From Marinobacter sp. LV10R510-11A (lineage in GTDB: Bacteria > Pseudomonadota > Gammaproteobacteria > Pseudomonadales > Oleiphilaceae): a stretch of 64,000 bases of DNA. The stretch's first letter is position 1. The number at the start of each line of letters is the position of its first letter. The stretch lies in assembly GCF_900215155.1 (NCBI RefSeq), contig NZ_LT907980.1, positions 2,542,001 through 2,606,000 on the forward strand, given 5' to 3'. This document shows, one piece after another, positions 45,332 to 55,943 of this stretch. The position numbers and the translations under genes were made by a program. Below the pieces are notes generated by a model. It was not told the origin of the DNA. It saw only the letters and a program-made list of their open reading frames with translations, and did no database searches.

Positions 45332-46064
45332 CTTTTTAATGATCTGTCCATATGAGGTTGACACGTTCCGATTCCAGACCAGCTTGCTAGTTAGTCCGGA
45401 AGAAAATGGTGGTGAGTCTCTAACAATTTACTTCAGAGGCGAAGAAAGTGTGTCGTCGGTATTTACCGCACTCCGCAATCTACCCATTCGTGACACAAAC
45501 TCAAACTACTACATCGACGAGTTTGAAACTTTTGACTTTGAAAAGGCTACGGGCAGAGACGAAGATGGAAATCTGGTCGAGTTCGAACACAATGTAACGC
45601 CTCCAAAGTTACCAGAAGGACGCATTATCACCGGTGAGAATGGGGAGCCAAAATTCCAAGTGACCGCTAAACTGCTTCTAGATGCTCCAAACTTGCACCT
45701 ACCGATTGAGGGCCTTCTTGCGCACAATCTGTACAGCTATCCATTTGAGCTGGAGCTAGATGGCCCAGTCACGTTCTTCGATGACGGTAGGATGCAGATC
45801 CAACAATGGACTAAGAATACGCCCAAAATTACTGTAGATGTCGCAGGCTCTGGCGGTGTGGTTAACGCTGGACTTGGCTTTATCGGTTGCTTGGGTGGTA
45901 TTTTCACTGGCGGCGGCATAGGAGCATGTGAAGATTGGGTCAATGGCGAGTCCAAAGCAGTTCGCTTACCACTCAAAATTCCACCCAGAGGCGTTCACCT
46001 CAACTTCGTGACGGATCCGGTCAAAGACCTGCCCGCACACTTCAACTAAATATTTGTTCTGCAA

Positions 46065-46090
46065 AGCCAGCCTCCGGGCTGGCCTTTTTT
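46065..46090 (+). terminator. Intrinsic terminator after the aupB-like gene
   Basis: AGCCAGCC / GGCTGGCC stem with a short loop followed by six T. Confidence 0.85.
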
Positions 46091-46181
46091 ATCCCCCAAA
46101 CCACACCCAGTTTCCCCCGCTACCGCTTTCCTGATAATCTGCGCTCACCATCAAACCTCGCTTCAAAATAGGAAGAACAGC

Positions 46182-46637
46182 ATGCCCCAATGGCTACAGT
46201 GGAGCCTTATTATTGTCGGCGCTATCGCCATCATTGCGCTGCTGGGCTTTATCCGGCGGAAAATGGTCATGTTATCTGAGGGCCGCAAGCGCCGGCAAAA
46301 GGCGGAAGCCTTTCAGGCAAAGCGGCGTAAAGATATGATCGACAGCATCCGCATTATCGCGATGGCCATCGAGGAAGAACAGGTCGAATACTCGGAGGGT
46401 TGTCTGCGCATCAAGGGTCTGCTTGACCATGTTGCGCCGGAGCTGATGGAAAAGCCGCCCTTTCAGGTGTTCATGGAGGTATATGAGCAGCTTCGCCATA
46501 TGCCCACTCACCAGGCCCGTCAGGATACGGAAGCGCGTTTTGTTGCGAAAATGGACAAGGAGCGGTTGGCGGTGGAAAAGCACCATGCGGAGGAAATTCG
46601 CCGTGCCGCAACGGCTATCCGAAATCACGGGTTTTAA
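46182..46637 (+). CDS. DUF2489 membrane-anchored protein
   Basis: 151 residues. One N-terminal membrane helix (WSLIIVGAIAIIALLGFI), then a basic helical stretch (RRKMVMLSEGRKRRQKAEAF) and the conserved DUF2489 core (DSIRIIAMAIEEEQVEYSEG, RIKGLLDHV). The function is unknown. GGAAGAACAGC precedes the ATG. It converges on the HDOD gene. Confidence 0.8.
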   Translation: MPQWLQWSLIIVGAIAIIALLGFIRRKMVMLSEGRKRRQKAEAFQAKRRKDMIDSIRIIAMAIEEEQVEYSEGCLRIKGLLDHVAPELMEKPPFQVFMEVYEQLRHMPTHQARQDTEARFVAKMDKERLAVEKHHAEEIRRAATAIRNHGF

Positions 46638-46646
46638 CCGGTTTTT

Positions 46647-48014
46647 TTACTGGTTCATCATGCCTGCCATGGCCATCACGTTGTCTTTTCTGGCCACCAG
46701 TTCATCGAACTGCTCTTCTACCAGCTCGCGGTTCAGGCCCAGCTCGTCATAGACCTCCTGCCCAACGGGCTCACTGGCACCCATTGCCACCCCTCTTGCA
46801 GTTAGCAGTTGACGGCCCAGCCAAAGAAGCCTTGCGTAAACGCTGTGTGCGCCTTGGTAGTCGCGATTCTTCTGATACCGTATAGCCAGCGTGACCTCAT
46901 CTGGCATCCCCCAGTTTTCCATAAGCTGGGCTGCGATCTGTTCACGAGTTATTCCCAAAAGATAATGCTCTGTTACCGAAGAATCGATAACGGCATTCAC
47001 CTCCAGCGAGCGGCATACCAGCTTGAAATGGGGAGGGAAAACCTGGGCCAGCAGAAGGTGACCAAAATTATGCAAAAGACCTGCAAGGTAAGCCAAGCCG
47101 AACATGGGGCGCTCACCCCGGGGCATCATGCTCGCCAGAATACCCGCCGATTGGGCCTGCCAAATGGCCTGCTGCCAATAGTCTACATAACCATCTGGGT
47201 GGTCTTGGGGCGGTTTAAGAGCGCGCCCCAAGGATAGGCCCATGGCGAGGTTCATCACCATATCAAACCCGAGTACTCTCGATACGGCATCGTGCACAGA
47301 GCGCACTTGGCCTGCGGCTGCGTAAAAGGATGAAGATGCCCAACTGACAATTTGGGCTGCCAGGCTGGGGTCACTCTCAATAATGTCGACCAGATCCCCC
47401 ATAACGGCGTTCGGATTCACGCGCAGGTGAATAGTGCGTTGGGCCGTTTCTGGTAATGGCGGAAGTTCCAGCGTGTCTTCCAGGCGCTGTTGAATACGCA
47501 GGCTGGTGAACCTTTTGATAGCGGATTTCAGCTGGTTGCGGTCGCTGGCTGGGTCGTTCAGGTTTACCACGATAGCTTCTGAGGCCACTGTAAATGACAG
47601 ACGATCTGCTTTTTCTGTCAGCGCTCGGAAATCCTCGGCAGGCATCACCATGGCCAGATTTTGCTCGCCCAGCTCCAACGCTACGAAGGGCAAATCATCT
47701 ACCCGACGATCCACTACAGTGGGCCAGCCTGTAAGCGAGGGCAGCGCTGGGAGTTCCCGCAGCCCAGCGCGCTCTTTCACGCGAATCTGCTCCCGGGGCT
47801 TCATAAGATGAAAATCACGCTTCAGTTGCTTGTTCAGCTGTTCTAGGTCGATCAGATCGTCCTTGCGACACACAACTTGAAGGTTGTCTTGCCCATCGTT
47901 TAGCAACACCATCCGCAGCATTTCCTGTCTGCTCGCTTGGCGCACGTCTCTAAGCGAAACGCCCTTGGCGGCATCGCCCAAAGCCTGCTGAACTGTGACA
48001 GGTAATTCCATCAT
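46647..48014 (-). CDS. HDOD domain protein with N-terminal YbaK-like domain
   Basis: 455 residues. The first 145 resemble the YbaK/aminoacyl-tRNA deacylase fold (LVCRKDDLIDLEQLNKQL-like segment, LRELPALPSLTGWPTVVD). The HDOD domain starts at about 190 (LELPPLPETAQR, IIESDPSLAAQIVSWASSSFY, AVSRVLGFDMVMNLAMGLSL, YLAGLLHNFGHLLLAQ). HDOD proteins are signalling relatives of HD-GYP without the full metal motif. The role is not known. Weak in which process it acts, firm in domain call for HDOD. Confidence 0.82.
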   Translation of the reverse strand: MMELPVTVQQALGDAAKGVSLRDVRQASRQEMLRMVLLNDGQDNLQVVCRKDDLIDLEQLNKQLKRDFHLMKPREQIRVKERAGLRELPALPSLTGWPTVVDRRVDDLPFVALELGEQNLAMVMPAEDFRALTEKADRLSFTVASEAIVVNLNDPASDRNQLKSAIKRFTSLRIQQRLEDTLELPPLPETAQRTIHLRVNPNAVMGDLVDIIESDPSLAAQIVSWASSSFYAAAGQVRSVHDAVSRVLGFDMVMNLAMGLSLGRALKPPQDHPDGYVDYWQQAIWQAQSAGILASMMPRGERPMFGLAYLAGLLHNFGHLLLAQVFPPHFKLVCRSLEVNAVIDSSVTEHYLLGITREQIAAQLMENWGMPDEVTLAIRYQKNRDYQGAHSVYARLLWLGRQLLTARGVAMGASEPVGQEVYDELGLNRELVEEQFDELVARKDNVMAMAGMMNQ

Positions 48015-48069
48015 CTTCTCCCAAGTATTGCTGGATGCGGTTGTCGCCTATAGTAAGCACTATGGCAAT

Positions 48070-50145
48070 TTAGACATCTCCGTAACGTATTTTTTCTCCA
48101 AGCCAACGCCGGATCAGTGCCTGCACCAACCGCGGATGTTTCATCAGGCCAGGGGCCATCTCACGTATTGGTTCAATCCAGCCTTTGTCGCGCTCAAAGT
48201 CTGCCAGCCGAAACTGCATCATGCCAGTTTGGCGGGTGCCAAGCACTTCTCCTGGCCCGCGTATTTCCAGGTCTTTCTCGGCGATCACAAAGCCATCTTG
48301 GCTGTCACGCAGGGCCTGTAACCTTGCCTTGCCGTTGGCCGACAGGGGTGGGTGGTACATAAGCACGCAGAAGCTGGCCTGCTCGCCCCGGCCCACCCTG
48401 CCCCGGAGCTGGTGAAGCTGGGCTAGGCCCAGCCGTTCGGGGTTTTCAATAATGATCAGCGAAGCATTAGGAACATCCACGCCCACCTCAATCACCGTGG
48501 TGGCAACCAGCAAGTCCAGTTCACCTTGTTTGAACTGATTCATCACGGCCATTTTTTCGGCCGACTTGAGCCGCCCGTGAACCAGCCCGACCTTCAGGTT
48601 TGGCAACCGCTCTGTCAGCTCTTTCTCTGAGACCTGTGCCGCTTGGCATTGCAAGGCTTCGGATTCTTCAATCAGGGTGCACACCCAGTATGCCTGGCGA
48701 CCGTCGGTGCAGGCACTGCGCACGCGTTCAATTACATCTTCGCGGCGGCTGTCGGGGATTACGATGGTTTCAACAGGCTTGCGGCCCGGCGGTAGCTCGT
48801 CAATCACTGAGGTATCAAGATCTGCGTAGGCGCTCATGGCGAGCGTGCGCGGGATGGGGGTGGCGGTCATGATGAGCTGGTGTGGTGCCAAGGTTCCGCC
48901 TGCACCTTTCTCTCGCAAGGCCAAGCGTTGGTGCACGCCAAACCGGTGCTGCTCATCCACAATAACCAGCGCCAAGCGATGAAACAGCACATCATCTTGA
49001 AACAGCGCATGAGTCCCTATCACCACGCCGGCTGCACCCGTGTGCACGGCTTCCAATGTCTCTTTCCGGGCTTTTCCTTTTACCTTGCCAGACAGCCAGG
49101 CCACCTGAACACCTAAGGGTTCAAGCCAGCCACAGAAGTTCTGGTAGTGCTGCTCAGCCAGTATTTCTGTCGGTGCCATAAGCGCTACCTGGGCCCCCGC
49201 GCCTATAGCCTGAAGCGCAGCGAGGGCGGCCACCACAGTTTTACCGGAGCCCACATCACCCTGCACCAATCGCAGCATAGGCAACGGCTGGCTGAGATCC
49301 TGTCGAATTTCACTCGCAACTTGGCGCTGGGCACCCGTAAGCGCAAACGGCAATTCCTCCAAAAAACGTTCAGAGAGGTCGCCCGTTGGTAGCAAAGGCA
49401 ATGCTTGGCGCGCCTGAATCTGCTCACGAACCTGCAGCATGCTCAACTGATGGGCGAGCAGCTCTTCCATCACCAGCCGCTGCTGCGCTGGGTGGAGCCC
49501 TTCCATCAGCAGATGAACCGGCGCATTGGCTGGGGGAGAATGCACCAACTGGACGGCTTCGGTAATGCCCGGCAACTGGTAGCCTGCCAGCAGCTCGGCT
49601 GGCAACCAATCACGTATAGGATGGCGCTGAAGATACTCCAGCGCCTGCTGGCACAACCCTCTTACACGGGGCTGCTGTACGCCTTCGGTCAGCGGGTAGA
49701 CCGGCGTAAGGGTTGCCTGGTCGCCTGCAGGCATGGGCGGCGGGTTTATCTGGTATTCCGGGTGGTAAAACTCATATCCAGCACGGCCCGGGCGCACTTC
49801 GCCGAAACAACGAACCCGGGTGCCTTCCGCCAGCTGGTTTTTCTGGGCAGCGTTGAAGTGAAAGAACCGCATCACCAGAAACCCGCTGTTGTCTTTCAGG
49901 GTAACCTGCAGGCTGCGGCGGCGCCCCATCATCAGATCCGCCTTCATCACCTCCCCTTCCACAACGGCGACATCGCCTACTCTCAAGCTACCCATGGGTA
50001 TAATGCGAGTGCGGTCTTCGTAGCGATGAGGCAGATGAAACAGCAAGTCCTGCAGCGAGGCGATGCCCAGCCGCGCAAGCTTCTCCGCCAAGGCGTTCCC
50101 TACGCCCTTAAGCTCAGTAACCGGGATATCATCCAGTGACGCCAT
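48070..50145 (-). CDS. recG: ATP-dependent DNA helicase RecG
   Basis: Branch-migrating helicase for fork reversal and recombination. 691 residues: N-terminal wedge/OB domain (ELKGVGNALAEKLARLGI, HRYEDRT), Walker A GDVGSGKTVVA, LMAPTEILAEQHY, DEQHRFGVHQR, MTATPIPRTLAMSAY, and C-terminal TTVIEVGVDVPNA and QLRGRVGRG. The oxyR gene ends 8 bases upstream, an association also seen in Pseudomonas. Confidence 0.97.
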   Translation of the reverse strand: MASLDDIPVTELKGVGNALAEKLARLGIASLQDLLFHLPHRYEDRTRIIPMGSLRVGDVAVVEGEVMKADLMMGRRRSLQVTLKDNSGFLVMRFFHFNAAQKNQLAEGTRVRCFGEVRPGRAGYEFYHPEYQINPPPMPAGDQATLTPVYPLTEGVQQPRVRGLCQQALEYLQRHPIRDWLPAELLAGYQLPGITEAVQLVHSPPANAPVHLLMEGLHPAQQRLVMEELLAHQLSMLQVREQIQARQALPLLPTGDLSERFLEELPFALTGAQRQVASEIRQDLSQPLPMLRLVQGDVGSGKTVVAALAALQAIGAGAQVALMAPTEILAEQHYQNFCGWLEPLGVQVAWLSGKVKGKARKETLEAVHTGAAGVVIGTHALFQDDVLFHRLALVIVDEQHRFGVHQRLALREKGAGGTLAPHQLIMTATPIPRTLAMSAYADLDTSVIDELPPGRKPVETIVIPDSRREDVIERVRSACTDGRQAYWVCTLIEESEALQCQAAQVSEKELTERLPNLKVGLVHGRLKSAEKMAVMNQFKQGELDLLVATTVIEVGVDVPNASLIIIENPERLGLAQLHQLRGRVGRGEQASFCVLMYHPPLSANGKARLQALRDSQDGFVIAEKDLEIRGPGEVLGTRQTGMMQFRLADFERDKGWIEPIREMAPGLMKHPRLVQALIRRWLGEKIRYGDV

Positions 50146-50153
50146 GGCTAAGT

Positions 50154-51113
50154 TCAGTCCGTTCCAGTAACAACCGGGATGTCCACTTTCGCTTTCTCAA
50201 TCACCCGGCACTGGTTGGCTGCAAGAGAGAGCACATCAATGGCCTTAGGCCTTGGGAAAGTTACCCGCCAGGCGAGAGCGACGGTGCGCGAAGGCACTGG
50301 CGGCGCAAAAGGCCGGGTTACAAGTACATCTTTGTGATAATGCATAACGGTGGCTGCGGAGAGCGGGAGCACGGTAATCCCCAAGCCAGAGGCCACCATG
50401 TGACGAATGGTTTCCAGGGAACTGCCTTCAGTTACCAGCGAGGGCGAGCCGACATCGGCACGACGAGTAACCGCATCCACCAGAGGCGGGCAGGATTCAA
50501 GTATTTGATCCCGAAAGCAGTGCCCGGGCCCAAGCAGGAGCAATTGCTCGCGAGAGAGCTCGTCGCCAGTGATCTGTTCTTTTTTGGCCAATGGATGATC
50601 CGCCGGCAAAAGCACCACAAAGGGCTCGTCGTATAACGGCAACGTTAGCACTTCCGCTTCTTCGAACGGCAGCGCAATGATAATGGCGTCCAGTTCAGAC
50701 TGGCGCAGCTTCTGTCGCAGATTGGCGGTGTAATTTTCTTCGATGTAGAGCGGCATGTCCGGTGCTGCACGGCGCAGCTCAGGTAACAAATGCGGGAACA
50801 GGTAGGGCCCAATGGTGTAAATGGCACCGACCTTGAGTGGCGAATTAAGCTGGCTTTTGCCATCCTGGGCCATATCACGGATCACACCCACCTGGTCCAG
50901 AACACGCTGGGCCTGCTCAACAATGCGCTGGCCGGTTTCCGTAACGCGAATGCTGCTTTTGCTGCGCTCAAACAGGGGAACACCCAACTCATCTTCCAGT
51001 TTTTTGACCGCAACGCTGAGCGTCGGCTGGCTGACATGACAGCGCTCTGCCGCCCGGCCAAAATGCCTTTCGCGGGCAAGCGTAACGACGTATCGTAACT
51101 CGGTAAGAGTCAT
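50154..51113 (-). CDS. oxyR: LysR-type peroxide regulator OxyR
   Basis: 319 residues. LysR helix-turn-helix (RHFGRAAERCHVSQPTLSVAVKKLEDELG). The redox pair is in GHCFRDQILESC, with 8 residues between the cysteines exactly as C199/C208 of E. coli OxyR. That makes OxyR far more likely than a generic LysR. Oxidation by H2O2 turns on catalase and peroxidase genes. It precedes recG, as in Pseudomonas. Confidence 0.93.
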   Translation of the reverse strand: MTLTELRYVVTLARERHFGRAAERCHVSQPTLSVAVKKLEDELGVPLFERSKSSIRVTETGQRIVEQAQRVLDQVGVIRDMAQDGKSQLNSPLKVGAIYTIGPYLFPHLLPELRRAAPDMPLYIEENYTANLRQKLRQSELDAIIIALPFEEAEVLTLPLYDEPFVVLLPADHPLAKKEQITGDELSREQLLLLGPGHCFRDQILESCPPLVDAVTRRADVGSPSLVTEGSSLETIRHMVASGLGITVLPLSAATVMHYHKDVLVTRPFAPPVPSRTVALAWRVTFPRPKAIDVLSLAANQCRVIEKAKVDIPVVTGTD

Positions 51114-51189
51114 GGTGATCTCCGGTCAAAAGGATACGGGTCAAAGTTTCACTGATTTATGGGTTAGAGGATAAGGATTGAAATTGTCT

Positions 51190-52056
51190 ATGGCAATCGC
51201 TGAACGCAATAGTATGCCGGGAATTCTCATCGCCGGTTGCGGCAACCTTGGTGGCGCCATCGCCAGCATGCTGAAAGAGTCTGCACAGGTTTACGGATTA
51301 CGTCGTAATCCCGACAAAGTACCTGAAGGCGTAGAGGGCATAGGTGCAGACCTGACTCGCCCGGAAACCTTGGCCGGCACGCTGCCGGATAATCTAGATA
51401 CGGTGATCTACTGCCTGACCCCTTCCAGTTATGACGAACAGGGGTATCGCGATGCTTACGTTAATGGCCTTGCCAACCTGCTTGAGGCACTAGGCACTCA
51501 GCAACTCAAGCGGCTCTTTTTTATCAGCAGCACCAGCGTTTATGCCCAGAATGACGACAGCCTGGTAGATGAAACCAGCCCGGCCGCGCCCTCCCGGGTT
51601 ACGGGCCAGCAGATACTTGCCGGTGAACAAACCGCATTGGATAGCGGCCACCCTGCCACCATTGTGCGCTTCAGCGGAATTTACGGGCCTTCAAGGAGGC
51701 GTTTTCTGGAAGAGGTTGTTGAGGGCCGCATGAACCCCGAAAGGCCGGCGCCGTTCAGCAACCGCATTCATGAGGAGGACGCAGCAGCGGCCGTTGCCTA
51801 TCTCAACGGGCTGGCGCTTTCAGGAAAGCCGCTGGATACCTGTTATGTGGCAAGCGACTGCGAGCCGGTTCGTCTTGATGAGGTGGTTGATTGGGTGCGC
51901 CAGCAGGTTCCCTGCGCTGAGCCTGTGGCAGACGCCAGAAAAGGCGGCCGGGCTGGCAGTAAGCGCTGCAATAATCAGCGGCTGCTAAAAACCGGATTTA
52001 CTTTTCGCTATCCTGATTTCCGAGCTGGGTACCGTGAGATGATCGAAAAAGGTTAG
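51190..52056 (+). CDS. NAD(P)-dependent epimerase/dehydratase-like protein (YeeZ type)
   Basis: About 288 residues from the ATG at 51190. TTG codons at 51178 and 51184 are alternatives, and the AAGGA at 51173-51177 fits the TTG at 51184 best. Rossmann motif ILIAGCGNLGGAIAS, LDTVIYCLTPSSYDEQGY, FFISSTSVYAQND (catalytic Ser and Tyr region), VRFSGIYGPSR and RIHEEDAAAAV. An extended SDR; the substrate is unknown. Confidence 0.82.
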   Translation: MAIAERNSMPGILIAGCGNLGGAIASMLKESAQVYGLRRNPDKVPEGVEGIGADLTRPETLAGTLPDNLDTVIYCLTPSSYDEQGYRDAYVNGLANLLEALGTQQLKRLFFISSTSVYAQNDDSLVDETSPAAPSRVTGQQILAGEQTALDSGHPATIVRFSGIYGPSRRRFLEEVVEGRMNPERPAPFSNRIHEEDAAAAVAYLNGLALSGKPLDTCYVASDCEPVRLDEVVDWVRQQVPCAEPVADARKGGRAGSKRCNNQRLLKTGFTFRYPDFRAGYREMIEKG

Positions 52057-52065
52057 GTTCAGAAC

Positions 52066-52095
52066 GAACAAGGGCGGCCAAGGCCGCCTTTGTTC
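52066..52095. terminator. Bidirectional terminator between epimerase and ridA
   Basis: GAACAA and GGCGGCC arms pair with GGCCGCC and TTGTTC (52066-52079 with 52082-52095) around a very small loop. It serves both converging genes. Confidence 0.85.
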
Positions 52096-52138
52096 TATAA
52101 ATCGTTCTGCAAATCTTATCTTATCGGCTGGTGCTAAC

Positions 52139-52525
52139 TCAGCTCAGCACCATCACAGCTTCCACCTCTACCGGTACACCTTTGGGCAAAGCTGAAACTT
52201 CCACAGCGGCTCTAGCCGGGTATGGCTCTGGGAAATACGTCACCATGATTTCGTTAACCGTGGCAAAGTTCGCCAGATCGGTCACGGAGATGTTTACTTT
52301 AACAATATCCTTCAGCTCACCGCCTGCGGCCTCGCATACAGCTTTGAGGTTATCGAACACTTGGCGGGTTTTGGCTGAAAAATCGCCGGCGACCACTTCC
52401 ATGGTTTCGGGAACCAGCGGAATCTGACCAGAAATATAGACCGTGTCACCTGCCTTTACGGCCTGGGAGTAGGGACCAATTGCCTGAGGTGCGTGTTCAG
52501 TCTGGATTACGGATTTGTTGGCCAT
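52139..52525 (-). CDS. ridA: Reactive intermediate/imine deaminase RidA
   Basis: 128 residues from the ATG at 52525 ([20 protein letters not shown]). An earlier start at 52585 adds 20 unrelated residues. Hydrolyses 2-aminoacrylate and related enamines. Family signs: [15 protein letters not shown], the arginine in YPARAAVEV and [12 protein letters not shown]. It follows spoT by 80 bases, a common neighbourhood. Confidence 0.93.
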   Translation of the reverse strand: MANKSVIQTEHAPQAIGPYSQAVKAGDTVYISGQIPLVPETMEVVAGDFSAKTRQVFDNLKAVCEAAGGELKDIVKVNISVTDLANFATVNEIMVTYFPEPYPARAAVEVSALPKGVPVEVEAVMVLS

Positions 52526-52605
52526 ACCGTGTAATTTCCTCTCGTCCAAAACGTAATCCTCCCCCTTCCACACGGGAGCTGTCAACCACGCAGCCTTGGC
52601 AGGGC

Positions 52606-54744
52606 TCAGTATTTCACACGATTGATAGAGGTAACGGCTTTGATGTTACGAACCCGACGCATTACGCGAGCCAAGTGTTTGCGGCCATGCACCTTAACCA
52701 CAACGCTGACCACGCCGAAACGGGCATCCTGCTCGTCCACGTTGATGCGTTCGATATTGCCATCCGCCATCGCCACCGCATTGGCAACTTCGGCAATCAC
52801 ACCGCGCTGTCGCTCCAACTCAACGCGCAACTCTACGGAGAACTCATCGGTGATATCCTTGGCCCAAGTGAGATGGGTTAGGCGGGACCGGCCCTCATTG
52901 TCTTCTGGCAAGCGGGAGCAGGTGTCGGAATGGATGACCATGCCACTGCCGGAATCCATCACCCCAACAACCGGATCCCCAGGGATCGGTTTGCAGCAGG
53001 CGGCAAAGTGAACCAGCATGCCTTCGGTTCCCTTTATGGTTACCGAGACATCACCACCCTCAATACCCTTGACTGACTGGTTGGGGCCTACGCTTTCAGC
53101 TCCACTCACAAGTTGACGCGCAACCAGATAAGCCATTCGATTGCCCAGGCCAATATCACTGACCAGATCCTCAAAGCTGTTTACCTGATTGTGATTAACA
53201 ACGGCTTGTTTCTGGGCCTCAGCAATATCCGACAAGCGAGTGCCAAACCCATTGAGGGACTTTTTCAGCAGAGTGCGCCCCAGTTCTAACGACTCCGCTA
53301 ATTTTTGGCTCTTAAGGGTATGGCGAATGCTGCTGCGCGCCTTGCCAGTGACCACGAAACTGAGCCAGGCCGGGTTAGGCCGGGCGCCGGGTGCCGTAAT
53401 GACCTCTACCGTCTGGCCACTTTGCAGAGGCCTGCTCAGAGATCCCAGGTTACGGTTGATACGGCAGGCTACGGTGGCATTGCCGATATCCGTGTGAATT
53501 GCATATGCGAAATCTATCGGGGTTGCGCCTCTGGGCAACTCCATGATTTTGCCCCTTGGGGTAAACACATAGATTTCGTCGGGGAAAAGGTCCACCTTTA
53601 CGTGCTCGATAAACTCGAGGGAGTCGTCTGCGCGTTCACGCATCTCCATCAAGCCTTTAACCCAGCGATCCACCCGTGTCTGGTTCACGCTGGTAACACT
53701 GCTAGGCTCGTTCTTGTACATCCAGTGCGCCGCAATACCATCGTTGGCAATGTGCTCCATTTCCTCAGTGCGGATCTGGATTTCGATGTTTACATGCATG
53801 CCAAACAAGGTGGTGTGCAGCGACTGGTAACCGTTGGCCTTGGGCATGGCGATATAATCTTTGAACCTGCCCGGCATTGGCTTATAAAGGCTGTGAACCG
53901 CCCCCAAAATCCGGTAGCAGTCGTCTTCGGTATCGGAAATGATGCGGAAGGCGTATACGTCCATGATTTCGTAAAACGATTTCTGTTTGAACTTCATCTT
54001 GTTATAGATGCTATTCAGGTGCTTCTCGCGCCCAAGTATGCGGCCTGGCAGGCCGCGCTCTTCCAGTTTTTCCTGCAGGCAGCCTCGGATATCTTCGATT
54101 ATCTCACGGTGACCGCCGCGCAGTTTATCCACGGCCTTGGAGATGTAACGGGAGCGCATCGGATGCAGGGATGCAAAACCCAGGTCTTCTAACTCGGTGG
54201 AGATGGCATGCATACCAAGGCGATTGGCAATAGGGGCGTATATATCGAGGGTTTCTGTGGCAATGCGCTGGCGTTTTTCGTAGGGCATGGGCCCAAGGGT
54301 GCGCATGTTGTGCAGGCGATCCGCCAGCTTCACCAGGATAACCCGGATATCCCTGGCCATGGCCAAGGTCATTTTCTGGAAGTTTTCCGCTTGGGCTTCG
54401 GCGCGGGTGCGGAACTCTATTTGGGTAAGCTTGCTTACGCCATCGACCAGCTCCGCTACATCCTCGCCGAACTGTTCGGAAAGCGCATCTTTGGGAATGC
54501 CGGTGTCTTCGATTACGTCGTGAAGCATGGCTGCCATCAGGCTCTGGTGATCGAGCTTGAGGCCGGCAAGAATGTGGGCGACCGCGAGAGGGTGGGTAAT
54601 ATAACGGTCGCCGCTCTTACGCATCTGACCTTCATGGGCCTGTTCAGCGTAATAGTAGGCCCTTCGCACCTGATTGATGCGATTGGTATCTAAATAGGTG
54701 CTGAGCTCAACTGCCAGCCCCTCTACCGTAGCCTCAAGCGACAC
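52606..54744 (-). CDS. spoT: Bifunctional (p)ppGpp synthetase/hydrolase SpoT
   Basis: 712 residues with an intact HD hydrolase ([32 protein letters not shown]), synthetase domain ([40 protein letters not shown]), TGS domain ([26 protein letters not shown]) and C-terminal ACT domain. The intact HD site argues for SpoT rather than RelA. It works with DksA, encoded here. rpoZ lies 29 bases upstream, as in E. coli. Confidence 0.96.
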   Translation of the reverse strand: MSLEATVEGLAVELSTYLDTNRINQVRRAYYYAEQAHEGQMRKSGDRYITHPLAVAHILAGLKLDHQSLMAAMLHDVIEDTGIPKDALSEQFGEDVAELVDGVSKLTQIEFRTRAEAQAENFQKMTLAMARDIRVILVKLADRLHNMRTLGPMPYEKRQRIATETLDIYAPIANRLGMHAISTELEDLGFASLHPMRSRYISKAVDKLRGGHREIIEDIRGCLQEKLEERGLPGRILGREKHLNSIYNKMKFKQKSFYEIMDVYAFRIISDTEDDCYRILGAVHSLYKPMPGRFKDYIAMPKANGYQSLHTTLFGMHVNIEIQIRTEEMEHIANDGIAAHWMYKNEPSSVTSVNQTRVDRWVKGLMEMRERADDSLEFIEHVKVDLFPDEIYVFTPRGKIMELPRGATPIDFAYAIHTDIGNATVACRINRNLGSLSRPLQSGQTVEVITAPGARPNPAWLSFVVTGKARSSIRHTLKSQKLAESLELGRTLLKKSLNGFGTRLSDIAEAQKQAVVNHNQVNSFEDLVSDIGLGNRMAYLVARQLVSGAESVGPNQSVKGIEGGDVSVTIKGTEGMLVHFAACCKPIPGDPVVGVMDSGSGMVIHSDTCSRLPEDNEGRSRLTHLTWAKDITDEFSVELRVELERQRGVIAEVANAVAMADGNIERINVDEQDARFGVVSVVVKVHGRKHLARVMRRVRNIKAVTSINRVKY

Positions 54745-54773
54745 CGCGCCTCCATCATATGTCCGCAGTCGCT

Positions 54774-54986
54774 TTACTCTTCTTCGATCTCATTAAGCAA
54801 GTCGCGGGAAACCAAGCCGGCGGCAATTTCGCGCAGGGCGATAACCGTAGGCTTGTCGTTTTCTTCTGGGACCATCGGCTCGGCACCTTTGGTAGCAATC
54901 TGGCGAGAGCGTTTAGTAGCTAGCATAACCAGCTGGAAACGGTTATCTACGTGTTCCAGACAATCTTCAACGGTAACTCGTGCCAT
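54774..54986 (-). CDS. rpoZ: RNA polymerase omega subunit
   Basis: 70 residues with [19 protein letters not shown] and ATKRSRQI. Shorter than the E. coli protein (91) at the C-terminus. It promotes assembly of the polymerase and is part of one ppGpp site. Order gmk-rpoZ-spoT as in E. coli. Confidence 0.95.
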   Translation of the reverse strand: MARVTVEDCLEHVDNRFQLVMLATKRSRQIATKGAEPMVPEENDKPTVIALREIAAGLVSRDLLNEIEEE

Positions 54987-55073
54987 GATTTCCCCGACAA
55001 ATTAAAATGACTGATTTAGCAGACCGCGTAGTTTACCGCCAGCGGCACAATTTGTATACAGCAAAAGCCCGTA

Positions 55074-55778
<705 letters not shown>

Positions 55779-55943
55779 TTATACGGCCTTTGACCAAACA
55801 CCGCATCCCGGATACCTCGACAACTGGTAACATAAGGATCGCAGCAGAAATACCGCAGCATCAAACTCAAGCACAGCAAAACGACGGAACGGCAGCATGG
55901 ATACACTTCTGATTGCCATCAAACCCGCGGATGCCCGCCAATA

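Larger units (their letters stand above)
43762..45370 (+). mobile_element. IS3-family insertion sequence, copy 2 (1,609 bp)
   Basis: Same length, orientation and encoded proteins as copy 1. Target duplication ATTC at 43758-43761 and 45371-45374. Because the base before ATTC differs from the IS right end, this copy fixes the duplication at 4 bp, or 3 if the following C belongs to the IS. Confidence 0.92.
41555..46049 (+). pseudogene. Large Ig-like lipoprotein gene (aupB-like) broken by a 7-bp duplication, a frameshift and an IS
   Basis: The ATG at 41555 after AGGAGAAG begins a lipoprotein signal, but the frame stops at 41624. CTTGCAG occurs twice in tandem (41597-41603 and 41604-41610); removing one copy restores LLLAAC-GGDEQT and the main frame. 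That frame (41598-43028) encodes bacterial Ig-like SbsA/Big_5 type segments (PADGQQGVSPKADIVLKFSD, GNLFAELAYAPGFE). It then shifts near 43010-43020 into the frame of RPGDPIILFFDKPLDPDSV, runs to 43761, is interrupted by IS copy 2, and resumes in frame at 45371 (AF-QTSLLVSPEENG) to the end. Without the IS it would be about 960 residues. It is paired with the FadL-like gene, as in Marinobacter AupB, a lipoprotein implicated in alkane uptake (inference). Confidence 0.8.
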
